Shown one piece after another: positions 7,850 through 20,132 of a DNA stretch of 39,509 bases. Numbering within the stretch: position 1 is the stretch's first letter; each line of letters opens with the position of its first letter. Location of the stretch: NCBI RefSeq assembly GCF_021404545.1, contig NZ_JAAWWD010000070.1, forward strand, positions 1-39,509, in the 5' to 3' direction. The position numbers were made by a program, and so were the translations under genes. The notes beneath the pieces are model-generated. The model had not been told where the DNA came from, made no database searches, and saw only the letters and a list, made by a program, of their open reading frames with translations. The DNA is from Aestuariivita sp. (GTDB lineage: Bacteria; Pseudomonadota; Alphaproteobacteria; Rhodobacterales; Rhodobacteraceae).

Positions 7850-8754
7850 CACAGCACCTCCAGCGTGCGGATGGCAAAGGCCGTGATCATCATGCCTGAG
7901 ACATAAAGCAGGACGCCCGTGCCGTTGTACCAGGGCGCCTTGCCCTTGGGATCCTTGAACATCACCGTCATCGCCCAGAATTGCAGCGCCAGCACTGCGG
8001 CGACGCCTGCGGCATGAAACGGCCTGTCCCACATCATCAACAGCACGATCACGATGACCTGCGGAGCCGTCATCACCAGGCAGGCAACCTTGGCCGCCTT
8101 TTCAGGCCCCAGCGTGACCGGCAGGGAATTCACGCCCATCTGGCGATCCCCCTCCAAAGCCTTGAAATCGTTGAGGGTCATGATGCCGTGCGCGCCCAGA
8201 CCATAGAGAAGGGCCACGATCAGCACAGGCATCGATGGCGCTCCGGCACTCAGCACAGCAGCCCCGGTCACCCACGGCAGCGTTTCATAGCTGAGACCGA
8301 CCAGACCGGGCCCCCACCAACCGGACCGTTTCAGGCGCACAGGTTCTACCGAGTAGGCCCAGGCGGCCAGCACACCGAGGATTGTCGCACCGAAGCCCCA
8401 CGGGCCGAGCTGCCAGCCGACAGCCAGCGAAATCGCCGACATCGCCAGCGCGATCCAGAGGCCCCAGCGGCCCGGAATGCGACCCGAGGGGATCGGGCGA
8501 TCGGGCTCGTTGATCGCGTCTACATGCCGATCGCACCAGTCATTGGCGGCCTGGCTCATCCCGCAGACAATCGGGCCGGCCAGAACCACGCCCAGCAGGA
8601 CCAGCGGCAGATTCTCCGCCGGGGATACGCCTGACGAGATCACACCACACAGATAGGCCCACATCGGCGGGAACCAGGTGATCGGCTTGATCAGCCGCAG
8701 CATCGCCACCGGTTCCGGATATCTCCGTGAGGGTATCGTTTCGCTGACACTCAT
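7849..8754 (-). CDS. bchG: Bacteriochlorophyll a synthase (geranylgeranyl transferase)
   Basis: BchG esterifies bacteriochlorophyllide a with geranylgeranyl diphosphate in the membrane. The 301-residue protein is a UbiA-superfamily prenyltransferase with about nine hydrophobic helices. The first Asp-rich motif is NDWCDRHVDAINEPDRPIPSG (about residues 87-107, the most diagnostic region) and the second is MTLNDFKALEGDRQMGVNSL (about 190). The N-terminal KPITWFPPMWAY is typical of BchG. ATG 8754 gives MSVSETIP, the usual BchG start, but no Shine-Dalgarno sequence precedes it. A PpsR box occupies the bases directly upstream, so translation may be leaderless or the true start may be internal (for example MLRLIKP). 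Repression by PpsR is likely. Confidence 0.95.
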   Translation of the reverse strand: MSVSETIPSRRYPEPVAMLRLIKPITWFPPMWAYLCGVISSGVSPAENLPLVLLGVVLAGPIVCGMSQAANDWCDRHVDAINEPDRPIPSGRIPGRWGLWIALAMSAISLAVGWQLGPWGFGATILGVLAAWAYSVEPVRLKRSGWWGPGLVGLSYETLPWVTGAAVLSAGAPSMPVLIVALLYGLGAHGIMTLNDFKALEGDRQMGVNSLPVTLGPEKAAKVACLVMTAPQVIVIVLLMMWDRPFHAAGVAAVLALQFWAMTVMFKDPKGKAPWYNGTGVLLYVSGMMITAFAIRTLEVL

Positions 8755-8755
8755 G

Positions 8756-8773
8756 TGTCAACTATTGCTGACA
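8756..8773. promoter_or_regulatory. PpsR/CrtJ box at the bchG start
   Basis: TGTCAACTATTGCTGACA fits the PpsR/CrtJ consensus TGT-N12-ACA with extended TGTCA/TGACA arms. It ends one base before the bchG ATG. It is one of three such boxes I noticed, all beside PGC promoters. On the minus strand its last part is a perfect TTGACA, so it could overlap a -35 element. Confidence 0.75.
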
Positions 8774-8843
8774 CATTGAGTCGGCGCAAGCAAAACACGC
8801 CCGCCTGCGGCAAGCTGCACGTCCCGGCGCAGAAACGAGGGGG

Positions 8844-10265
8844 CTAGCGGTCTTTTTCCTTGTTCAACAGACCGTATTTTCGCAGCTTGACGTAAAGGCT
8901 CTGCCGCGAAAGGCCCAGCATTTCAGCCGCGGCAACGCGGTTGTTGCGGGTCAGGCTGACAGCGGTTTCGATGCACATCTTTTCGACGACATCGGTGGTT
9001 TCGGTCACAATCTCTTTGAGCGTGGCCGAGCCCACGAGTTCCATTACGTTTCGGCTGGAATCGTCCACTCCTGTGGATGCGCCGCTTTGGCGCACGGCCT
9101 CGACCCGGCTGATGTCGCGGATCACGAAGGCGACCACCGGTTGTGAGCCGGTACTGATATAAGTGGCAGAAATCTCGGACGAGAGCTTTGAGCCATAATC
9201 ATTGACCAGCTTTGTCGAATACACGCGCATTTGGCCGCTGCGTTTGGAGTTCTCGATCAACATACTCAAGTCGATCTGTCCACGATGCAGGAAATCACCC
9301 AAGGACCGCCCTTTGACATCGGCCAGATGGGCCGCGTCAACCAATTCCAGGAAACTGTCATTGGCGCTGGTGATGACGCCCTTGGCGTCGCTAAAGACAA
9401 AAGCGTCGCTGCCATCCCGAAACAGCGCGGCCATCGACATGGTGGTCTGGTCCTCGGCTGTTCCGACCTCATCCTCCGGTTCAATCCGGCACATGATGAT
9501 ACGTTCCCCCGCCGCGCGGAAGACCGTAGGCAACAGGCGCAGCCTGTTGCGGCCAGTACGGGTTTCCAGAACCAGCGATCCGTCCCCATCGGAAATCGAG
9601 GCATTCAAAAGCGCTTCGACCAACTCGCCAGAGGCGCGGTCCTTGAATGCCTGGACAAAGGGGCTTCCGGCCAGCGCTTCGCGCCCCAGACCCAGCATCG
9701 CAGCAGCGGGATCGTTCATATCCTTGACCCGGGCATCCCGCACTGCCACAAACACGATCGCGTCGCGGGTGTTGTTAAGCAGGACACGGTATCGCGCATC
9801 AAATTCCCGGCGGGCCTCATAGCCCTTTTCCAGCGCGATCTGCGCCTGCACCAGTTGCTGCTGTGTCTCTGCTATCGGGCGCAGGTCGCGGCCCAGCATC
9901 AAGACGCTGTCACCGTCCCCATAGCGATGAAAGGTATAGCGCACGGGGAATTCCCACGAGGCGTTGTCTTGGTGATTCAGTTCGATCTGTTTGCGAAGGT
10001 CGACACCGGCGAGATAGGCGTTATGGGCATCAGCGAATTTCGGAATGCTCTCTTCGGTCAGAAAATCGATCAGCGGGCGGTTTGCCCAGTGGTCGAGGGT
10101 ACCAAACGAGTCGCTTGCGTCGTTCAACAGAACGGAGGTGATGACACCATCTCCATCAACGATCAGCGCAATGTCCGAAGCTGCGGCGACGATGCCCTCG
10201 AAATACTCGGTTGTCATCTCCGACGAGGGACCGGTGCTCCTTCCGGGGGAGCTGCCCGAAGTCAT
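8844..10265 (-). CDS. ppsR: PpsR/CrtJ, redox-responsive repressor of photosynthesis genes
   Basis: PpsR binds TGT-N12-ACA boxes and represses bch, crt and puc genes under aerobic conditions, opposed by AppA- or PpaA-type antirepressors. The 473-residue protein shows PAS-type regions (starting about residues 20, 155 and 280), a Gln-rich linker helix near 130-160 (ETQQQLVQAQIALEKGYEAR), and a C-terminal Fis-type HTH (NNRVAAAEMLGLSRQSLYVKLRKYGL). Two cysteines, at 259 (IIMCRIEP) and 431 (EKMCIETA, inside the HTH region), match the redox pair C251/C424 of R. sphaeroides PpsR. I chose ATG 10265, which overlaps the ppaA stop by ATGA. Starts at 10274 or 10307 are possible but lie inside ppaA. Confidence 0.96.
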   Translation of the reverse strand: MTSGSSPGRSTGPSSEMTTEYFEGIVAAASDIALIVDGDGVITSVLLNDASDSFGTLDHWANRPLIDFLTEESIPKFADAHNAYLAGVDLRKQIELNHQDNASWEFPVRYTFHRYGDGDSVLMLGRDLRPIAETQQQLVQAQIALEKGYEARREFDARYRVLLNNTRDAIVFVAVRDARVKDMNDPAAAMLGLGREALAGSPFVQAFKDRASGELVEALLNASISDGDGSLVLETRTGRNRLRLLPTVFRAAGERIIMCRIEPEDEVGTAEDQTTMSMAALFRDGSDAFVFSDAKGVITSANDSFLELVDAAHLADVKGRSLGDFLHRGQIDLSMLIENSKRSGQMRVYSTKLVNDYGSKLSSEISATYISTGSQPVVAFVIRDISRVEAVRQSGASTGVDDSSRNVMELVGSATLKEIVTETTDVVEKMCIETAVSLTRNNRVAAAEMLGLSRQSLYVKLRKYGLLNKEKDR

Positions 10266-11047
10266 CTTGGATCCCATTTCGGGACGGGCTTCGGCCTTTG
10301 TTCGCACTGCTCTACCACCACATCAACGTCGCTGGTGACCAGATCGGCTCCGGTCAGACGTTTTATGCCTCTTGTTTTTGACAGGATGATGCCACCAATC
10401 GCAAACAGCGGCGGTTCACTCATCCTTGATCTTATATCAATAACAATTCCTGAAATGGTTTCAAGGTGCCGACGGCGGGAGCAGGAAAACAAAATCGCAT
10501 CATAGTCATTGCGCAAGATGCGTGATCGGATGACATCCTCGGGCTGCCCGCACATGGTCTCGACAGTGGCGCCGCGCCGACGCAGCTGCGCGGCGGCGAC
10601 GAAACAGCCCAGGGTGTGTTGCTCGCCCTCGCAGGCTACGATCAGGATATCCAGTGTGCGTTCGGCCGGGAGATGATCGTCCGGGTTAAGGAACTCGACC
10701 TCGGTCAGTAGGCTCTGCAGTCGTACCGATGCAATCGTGACATCGGCAAAGCCCAACTCGTCCTGGGCCCACTTCTGGCCAATGGATCTGGCCGCTTCGG
10801 GGATATAGTTGTCGATGATCGCCGCATCGCTCAGCCGCAGGGCCCTTAGCTCCGACAGCGCGTCCGAAGGGTTGAAGTATGCCTTGGTCATCAAGCGGCG
10901 GTCCAGAATACTGCGGATATAGGGCCGCGCCTGATTGACTTGGACCGCTGCTTGGCGGGCGTTCAGAACGGACACGACTTCCATCGCCAGCGTGCCAAAG
11001 GCGCTTACACCATGAGCCGTTGAAAACCTGTGATCGTCATGTGGCAT
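10262..11047 (-). CDS. ppaA: PpaA/AerR, cobalamin-binding antirepressor
   Basis: PpaA (AerR in R. capsulatus) binds B12 and modulates PpsR/CrtJ in response to light or redox. The 261-residue protein has a helical N-terminal half and a C-terminal B12-binding Rossmann-like half. The motif ACEGEQHTLGCF supplies the ligand His at residue 144, matching His145 of AerR. SRRRHLETIS and LFAIGGIIL follow as in SCHIC-type domains. I chose ATG 11047 because GGGACGG precedes it and it sits downstream of the likely promoter. ATG 11089 would add 14 residues with a poorer ribosome site, and ATG 11140 lies in the PpsR box. The gene is coupled to ppsR by ATGA. Confidence 0.93.
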   Translation of the reverse strand: MPHDDHRFSTAHGVSAFGTLAMEVVSVLNARQAAVQVNQARPYIRSILDRRLMTKAYFNPSDALSELRALRLSDAAIIDNYIPEAARSIGQKWAQDELGFADVTIASVRLQSLLTEVEFLNPDDHLPAERTLDILIVACEGEQHTLGCFVAAAQLRRRGATVETMCGQPEDVIRSRILRNDYDAILFSCSRRRHLETISGIVIDIRSRMSEPPLFAIGGIILSKTRGIKRLTGADLVTSDVDVVVEQCEQRPKPVPKWDPR

Positions 11048-11134
11048 GATGCCGTCCCGTTTCGCGGGGGTTGTCGCGTTTGGTCGCATGTGAATCATAC
11101 GACTCGCGCCCAGCATCCCGATCAAAAGCGCATA

Positions 11135-11152
11135 TGTCAAAGAAAATTGACA
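11135..11152. promoter_or_regulatory. PpsR/CrtJ box on the ppaA side
   Basis: TGTCAAAGAAAATTGACA is an exact TGT-N12-ACA palindrome with TGTCAA/TTGACA arms. On the minus strand it contains TTGACA at 11140-11135. A GATGCT follows 17 bases on and could act as a -10, which would put ppaA transcription start near 11105. This suggests autoregulation of ppaA-ppsR. Confidence 0.8.
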
Positions 11153-11278
11153 GTTTGAGTTGGAGGAGGTGGCTCAGCGAGGATTTGGTCTTTCCCTTAG
11201 TTAACGTGTAAAAAAACGGACTTCCTCAGTCCTTTTCAGACGCGGTTGTTAACCGAGCCTGACTGGACAAACCGCAAG

Positions 11279-11296
11279 TGTAAGTTTTAGTTGACA
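11279..11296. promoter_or_regulatory. PpsR/CrtJ box on the bchF side
   Basis: TGTAAGTTTTAGTTGACA matches TGT-N12-ACA exactly. Its right arm contains the TTGACA that would serve as the bchF -35, so bound PpsR should block RNA polymerase. Its centre lies 144 bp from that of the ppaA-side box. Confidence 0.82.
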
Positions 11297-11320
11297 CTTT
11301 GTGTAAGCCAAAGATACCCT
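11291..11320 (+). promoter_or_regulatory. Candidate bchF operon promoter
   Basis: TTGACA at 11291-11296 and TACCCT at 11315-11320 are separated by 18 bases. This would place transcription start near 11327, about 30 bases before the proposed TTG start of bchF. The -10 match is only partial, so the call rests on the perfect -35, the overlapping PpsR box and position. Confidence 0.5.
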
Positions 11321-11356
11321 CTCAATGTGACCGCAATCTCGAAGGGGGAGTCGGCG

Positions 11357-13228
<1,872 letters not shown>

Positions 13229-13232
<4 letters not shown>

Positions 13233-14803
13233 AATTGACAGTCTGGACATATGAAGGGCCGCCACATGTAGGCGCCATGCGGGTCGCAACCGGCATGACC
13301 GGTCTGCATTACGTGCTGCACGCGCCGCAGGGCGATACCTATGCCGATCTGCTCTTTACCATGATCGAACGGCGCGATCATCGCCCGCCGGTGACGTTCA
13401 CCACTTTTCAGGCGCGCGATCTGGGCGCTGACACCGCGCATCTGTTCAAGGATGCCTGCCAGCGCGCCTATGACCGGTTTCAGCCTGAAGCGATCATCGT
13501 GGGCGCCTCCTGCACGGCCGAGCTGATCCAGGACGATCCCGGTGGCATGGCCGAAACGATGGGCCTGCCGGTACCGACCATTCCGCTGGAACTGCCCAGC
13601 TATCAGCGCAAGGAGAACTTCGGCGCGGACGAGACCTTTTTTCAAATCGTGCGCACCCTGGCGCGCCCGGCTGAAAGAACCGCGCAGATCACCGCCAATC
13701 TGATCGGGCCCACCGGCCTTGGCTTTCGGCATCGTGACGACATTGCGGAGGTGACCGCGCTTTTGTCCGATATGGGCATCAGCGTGAATGCGGTGGCCCC
13801 GATGACCTCGTCCCCGTCGGACATCGCCCGGCTGGGGGCTGCGCATTTCAACGTGCTGATGTATCCCGAAACAGCCGAGACCGCCGCGCGCTGGATGGAG
13901 CGGGAACTGGGCCTGCCCTATAGCAAGGTCGTGCCCATCGGCGTAGGCGCCACCCGCGATTTCGTGGCCGAGGTGGCCGACCTGGCCGGTGTGGCACCCT
14001 ATCTCGATGACAGCCGCTTGCGCCTGCCCTGGTACTCCAAGTCGGTCGATTCGACCTATCTGACCGGCAAGCGGGTCTTCCTGTTTGGCGATGGCACCCA
14101 TGTGAAGGCCGCCGCCCGCATCGCACGTGACGAGATGGGGTTCGAGGTTGTGGGCCTGGGCTGTTACAACCGCGAAATGGCCCGCGATATTCGTGCGGTG
14201 GCCAAGGGATTCGGCGTCGCTCCGCTGATCACCGACGATTATCTGGAGGTCGAGCGCACCATCGAAGAGCTGTCCCCGGAGATGATCCTGGGCACCCAGA
14301 TGGAGCGTCATATCGGCAAGCGTCTGGGCATTCCCTGTGCCGTGATCTCGGCGCCCGTGCATGTGCAGGATTTCCCCGCGCGCTACTCTCCGCAGATGGG
14401 GATCGAAGGCGCCAATGTGATCTTCGACACCTGGGTGCACCCACTGGTGATGGGTCTCGAAGAGCATCTGCTGACCATGTTCCGCGAGGATTTCGAGTTC
14501 CACGATGCCGCCGGTCCGTCGCATCATGGCGGCAAGGCCGCGCCGCGTGTGGAGGATGTTGATGGGGGGCCAGCCCCCCAGACCCCCCGGGAATATTTAG
14601 AGCCAGAAGAAGCTGCGGACCTGGTGCCTGCGTCGACCGTGAGTGTCATCTGGCTGCCCGCGGCGGAGAAGGAGCTGAAGAAGATCCCGTTCTTTGTGCG
14701 CGGCAAGGCGCGGCGCAATACCGAGACCTTTGCCGCCGAACGCGGTGTGTCTGAAATCAGCGTCGATACGCTTTACGAGGCGAAAGCTCACTATGCGCGA
14801 TGA
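13229..14803 (+). CDS. bchB: Dark-operative protochlorophyllide reductase subunit B
   Basis: BchB is the second half of the NB protein. The 524-residue sequence starts [20 protein letters not shown] and keeps Asp36 ([11 protein letters not shown]), the unusual cluster ligand of BchB, as well as [16 protein letters not shown]. The nitrogenase-like core runs to about residue 435. A variable linker follows, part of it encoded by a GC-rich repeat (residues about 445-462). The C-terminal PCP-reductase-type helical domain comes last ([20 protein letters not shown] to the end). The gene overlaps bchH by 11 bases. The predicted length is close to Rhodobacter BchB (about 525-535), so the repeat has replaced or reshaped linker sequence and not simply lengthened it. 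Confidence 0.97.
14563..14612 (+). repeat. GC-rich palindromic repeat translated within bchB
   Basis: The repeat starts with a perfect 8-bp inverted repeat (TGGGGGGC, two bases, GCCCCCCA at 14563-14580). It continues with a C/G run and the tail ATATTTAGAGCCAGAAGAAG. I recall this head-plus-tail pattern as typical of intergenic repeats in Rhodobacterales. Here it is in frame and encodes a Pro/Gly/Glu-rich linker ([17 protein letters not shown]). Confidence 0.6.
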
Positions 14804-17800
14804 CCGGGCCATAGACGGGCGTCTGCCCGGATACCGCGTGGTGATCGTCACGCTGGACAGCCACGCGGCTGGCCCGGCCGAGCGTGCGATGGACAGGCTG
14901 ACGCTGGATTATCCGGGTCTGTCGGTGTCGATCCATGCCGCCGCCGAATGGGGCGAGACCCCCGGTGCATTCGAGGCCGCCGAAGAGGCGGTGTTGCAGG
15001 GCGATATCATCGTGGCCAACCTGCTCTTTCTCGAAGAGCATGTGGCGCCGATCCTGCCCGCGCTGCGCGCCCGGCGCGAGGCCTGCGACGCGATGATCGG
15101 TGTGGTTGCCGATGCGGCCATCGTCAAGCTGACCAAGATGGGGTCGTTGGATATGATGGCCCCGGCCTCGGGCGCGATGAAGCTGATGAAAAAGCTGCGC
15201 GGCTCGTCGAAACCCTCGTCGAATTCAGGTCAGAAGAACATGGCGCTTCTGCGCCGGCTGCCCAAGATCCTCAAGTTCATTCCCGGCAAGTCGCAGGATC
15301 TGCGGGCGTGGTTTTTGACCATGCAATACTGGCTGGGCGGCTCGGACGACAATGTCGAGGCAATGTTGCGATTCCTGTTGAACCGCTACGCCAGGCAGAC
15401 CGGATGGGCTGCGGCGCCGGAGGCGTCGCTGCCGATTGATTACCCGGATGTGGGCCTTTATCACCCCGATCTGCCGCAGCGGATCACCACGCATGTCACA
15501 GACTTGCCCCGCCCCGCACAGCCTGTCGCGACTGTGGGTCTTTTGATGATGCGGTCCTATGTGCTGAGCTCGGATACCGGGCATTACGATGCGGTCATCC
15601 GGGCGTTCGAGGACCGTGGCATACGGGTTTTGCCTGCTTTTGCCGGCGGTCTGGACGGGCGGCCCGCGATCCACAGCTATTTTCTGGATGACGAGGGGGC
15701 CAGTCGGATCGATGCGATGGTGTCGCTGACCGGGTTCTCGCTGGTGGGCGGGCCTGCCTATAACGACAGCGAGGCGGCGGTCGAGGTGCTGCGCCAGCTC
15801 GACATTCCTTACATCGCCGCGCATCCGCTGGAGTTTCAGACGCTGGGCCAGTGGTCTTGCAGCGGTCAGGGACTGGGCCCGATCGAGACGACCATGCTGA
15901 TCGCGCTGCCCGAACTGGACGGGGCCACCAACCCTACCGTCTTTGGCGGGCGCCTGGGGCCGGAGGGGTGTCAGGGCTGTGTCTATAACTGCCCCTGCAA
16001 GGTTGGCAGCAAGGAGATGGTGCCCTGTCTCGAGCGGATCGACAGCCTGGCCGAAAAGGCCCTGCGTCTGGCGCGGCTGCGCCAAAAGAAGAATGCCGAG
16101 AAGAAGATCAGCATCGTCCTGTTCGGCTTCCCGCCCAATGCCGGGGCCGTCGGTACCGCAGCCTATCTGAGCGTGTTCGAGAGCCTCCTGAACACCATGC
16201 GCGCGATGAAGGCCGAAGGTTACGCCATTGAGGTGCCCGACAGCGTCGAGGATCTGCGCGCGGCCGTGCTGGAAGGCAATGCCAAACAGTACGGCCAAGA
16301 GGCCAATGTCGCCGCTCATGTCAGCGCCGATGAGATCGTGCGCAACACGGCGCCGCTCAAGGCGATCGAAGAGGTCTGGGGTCCGGCACCCGGCCGCGTT
16401 CAGTCGGACGGGCGCGGTGTCTTTGTTCTGGGCCGCGAGTTCGGCAATGTCTTTGTCGGGGTCCAGCCGGCATTCGGGTATGAAGGCGACCCGATGCGTC
16501 TGCTCTTTGAAAATGGCTTTGCGCCGACGCATGCCTTCGCCACGTTCTATCTGTGGCTGCGCAACACTTACCAAGCGGATGCGGTGCTGCATTTCGGCAT
16601 GCATGGCGCGCTGGAATTCATGCCTGGCAAACAGGCCGGTGTGGGTGCGCGCGACTGGCCGGATCGCCTGATCGGCGAGATGCCCAACATCTATCTCTAT
16701 GCCTCCAACAACCCGTCCGAGGCGTCCCTGGCCAAGCGTCGATCCGGAGCTGTCACCATCACCCATCTGACGCCACCCCTGGCGCAGTCGGGCCTTTACA
16801 AAGGCTTGCAGGAGCTCAAAGACAGCTTGACCCGCTGGCGCCGCATGGATCCCGCCGATGATCAGCGCGCCGAACTGGAGTCGCTGATCGCCGAACAGGC
16901 GGAGGCCGTGGACATGGCAGGGACTCCGCCCATGCAGCTGTGGCTGAAGCTTCTGGAGACCGAGGACGCGCTGATCCCTGACGGGCTGCACATTCTGGGC
17001 AAGCCGTTTTCGGATGCCGAGCGCGAAGAGTATCTGTCGCTGATCGACATCGCCGATGACGAGACGCGGCAGCGGGTCGCGGATCTTCTGAAACACGACA
17101 GCGAGTTGCCTGCGCTGATGCGCGCGCTGGATGCGCGGTATATCGAACCTGTGCCGGGCGGCGATCTGATCCGGTCCACGGATGTGCTGCCCACTGGGCG
17201 CAATATCCATGCGTTCGACCCCTTCCGCATGCCCACCGAATTTGCCTGCCGTGATGGGGCGATGCAGGCGCAGCTGTTGCTGGACACGCATCCTGAGCTG
17301 CCCCGGTCGGTCGCGCTGGTGCTCTGGGGGTCGGACAACATCAAATCCGATGGCGGCCCGATTGCGCAGGCGCTCGCGCTGATGGGGGCCAAGCCGCGGT
17401 TCGACAGCTTTGGCCGTCTGGCCGGAGCCGATCTGATCCCGCTGGAGGAGTTGGGCCGCCCGCGCGTCGATGTGATCATGACATTGTCGGGGATTTTCCG
17501 CGATCTTCTGCCGCTTCAGACCCGGATGCTGGCCGAGGCCGCATTGAAATGCGCCCAGGCCGATGAGCCGCTTGAGATGAACTTCATCCGCACCCATGCG
17601 CTGGCCTATATGGACAAGGCAGGCGTCGATATCGAGACAGCGGCGCTGCGGGTCTTTTCCAATGCGGAAGGGGCCTATGGCGCCAATGTAAACCAGCTTG
17701 TGGACAGTTCCGCCTTTGGGGATGAGGACGAGCTGGCCGACGCTTATGAGGCGCGCAAATCCTTTGCCTATGGCACCGATGGCAAGGCCGCGGCGAATCC

Positions 17801-18364
17801 TGCGCTGCTGCAACAGGTGCTGAGCGAGGTCGACGTCGCCTACCAGAACCTCGAATCGGTCGAACTGGGCGTGACCACGGTCGATCACTACTTTGATACG
17901 TTGGGCGGCATCGCCCGCGCGGTCAAACGGGCCAAGGGCGAAGAGGCCGCCGTCTATATCGGCGACCAGACGCGCGGTTCGGGCAAGGTGCGGACGCTGA
18001 AGGATCAGGTGGCGCTGGAAACCCGCGCGCGCTCGCTGAACCCTAAGTTCTTTGAAGGGCTGCTGAAACATGGCGCCGAAGGCGTGCGCCAGATCGAGGC
18101 GCAGGTGACCAACACGCTGGGCTGGTCGGCGACGACCGGTCAGGTGGAGCCTTGGGTCTATCAACGGATCTCCGAAACCTTTGTTCTGGATGACGAGATG
18201 CGCAACCGTCTGGCGGCGCTGAATCCGACGGCGTCCAGCCGTATGGCCAATCGTCTGCTGGAGGCGTCTGACCGGCAATACTGGCAGCCCGATGCCGACA
18301 CATTGGCGGCGCTGCAAGATGCAGCCGATGCCCTTGAGGATCAGCTTGAGGGGGTGGCGGCCGA

Positions 18365-18368
<4 letters not shown>
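14793..18368 (+). CDS. bchH: Magnesium chelatase large subunit
   Basis: BchH binds protoporphyrin IX and, with the BchI/BchD AAA+ motor (not in this window), inserts Mg2+, the first committed step to bacteriochlorophyll. The 1191-residue length is typical. Recognisable CobN/BchH segments include [20 protein letters not shown], the Cys-rich [18 protein letters not shown] (about residue 388-405), [37 protein letters not shown] and [17 protein letters not shown]. The start ATG 14793 lies 11 bases inside bchB. The stop overlaps by ATGA the ATG of a 39-codon reading frame that leads to bchL. Confidence 0.97.
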
Positions 18369-19448
<1,080 letters not shown>

Positions 19449-19449
<1 letters not shown>

Positions 19450-20132
19450 TGCACGCCTACGACCAGACCCTGGCGCGGGTCGAAACCTATTTCGACAAGA
19501 CTGCCACCAAGACATGGGAGCGTCTGACAAGCGATGCGCCCGTTTCGAAGGTGCGCGAGACCGTGCGCGCGGGCCGGGATCGCATGCGCGCGCTGATGCT
19601 GAGCCGCCTGCCCGCCGATCTGACCGGACAGCGTGTGCTGGACGCGGGCTGCGGCGCGGGTCAGATGACGATTGAGCTGGCGCGCCGTGGTGCCCATGTG
19701 GTGGCCTGCGATATCTCGCCCAGCCTGGTGGAGATCGCGCAGCGCCGCACCCCGGCGGATCTGCTGGATCAGATCACCTTTACCAGCGGCGATATGCTGG
19801 ATCCGGTTCTGGGCAATTTCGACCACGTGGTCGCGATGGATAGCCTGATCTACTACAAAGGCTCCGACATCGGTCAGGCCCTCAAAACGCTGGAGCCGCG
19901 CACCGGCGGCAAGGTCGTCTTTACCACTGCGCCTCGGACGCGGCTATTGATGGGCATGTGGTATGCGGGCAAGGTCTTTCCCCGCTCTGACCGCTCACCG
20001 GTGATGATCCCCCATTGCGCAGAGCGGCTCGCGCAGGACGTCATGGCCGAAGGCGTTCGGCGCAGACTGCGGCTCGTCGATCAGGTCACGTCGGGCTTTT
20101 ACATCTCGCAAGCGTTGGAGATGCATTCATGA
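19449..20132 (+). CDS. bchM: Mg-protoporphyrin IX methyltransferase
   Basis: BchM methylates the C13 propionate of Mg-protoporphyrin IX using S-adenosylmethionine, forming the substrate of the AcsF cyclase. The 227-residue protein has the SAM motif VLDAGCGAGQMTIELARRGA (about residue 63-82), then VACDISPSLVEIAQRR, and the family block MDSLIYYKGSDIGQALKTL. The C-terminal part has PHCAERLAQDVMAEGVRRRL and ends with the FYISQALEM typical of BchM. ATG 19449 overlaps the bchL stop as TGATG. The stop overlaps lhaA by ATGA. Confidence 0.96.

Larger units (their letters stand above)
11048..11356. promoter_or_regulatory. Divergent ppaA/bchF control region
   Basis: These 309 bases separate the two PGC arms. 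They hold two PpsR boxes (11135-11152 and 11279-11296), candidate promoters facing each way, and two GTTAAC palindromes at 11200-11205 and 11248-11253. The second GTTAAC is nested in CGGTTGTTAACCG. The sequence is richer in A+T than the surrounding genes. I see no coding potential beyond possible upstream extensions of ppaA. Confidence 0.8.

Noticed and set aside
6560-8032. A longer version of the PucC-family gene with 61 extra N-terminal residues
   Set aside because: The extension lies inside bchG and is Arg/Gly/His rich. The length from ATG 7849 matches orf428.
15225-18317. A very long open frame on the minus strand across bchH (about 1030 codons)
   Set aside because: It mirrors bchH in a GC-rich genome. 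The product is low-complexity His/Arg/Gln-rich with no domain, and bchH is fully supported on the plus strand.
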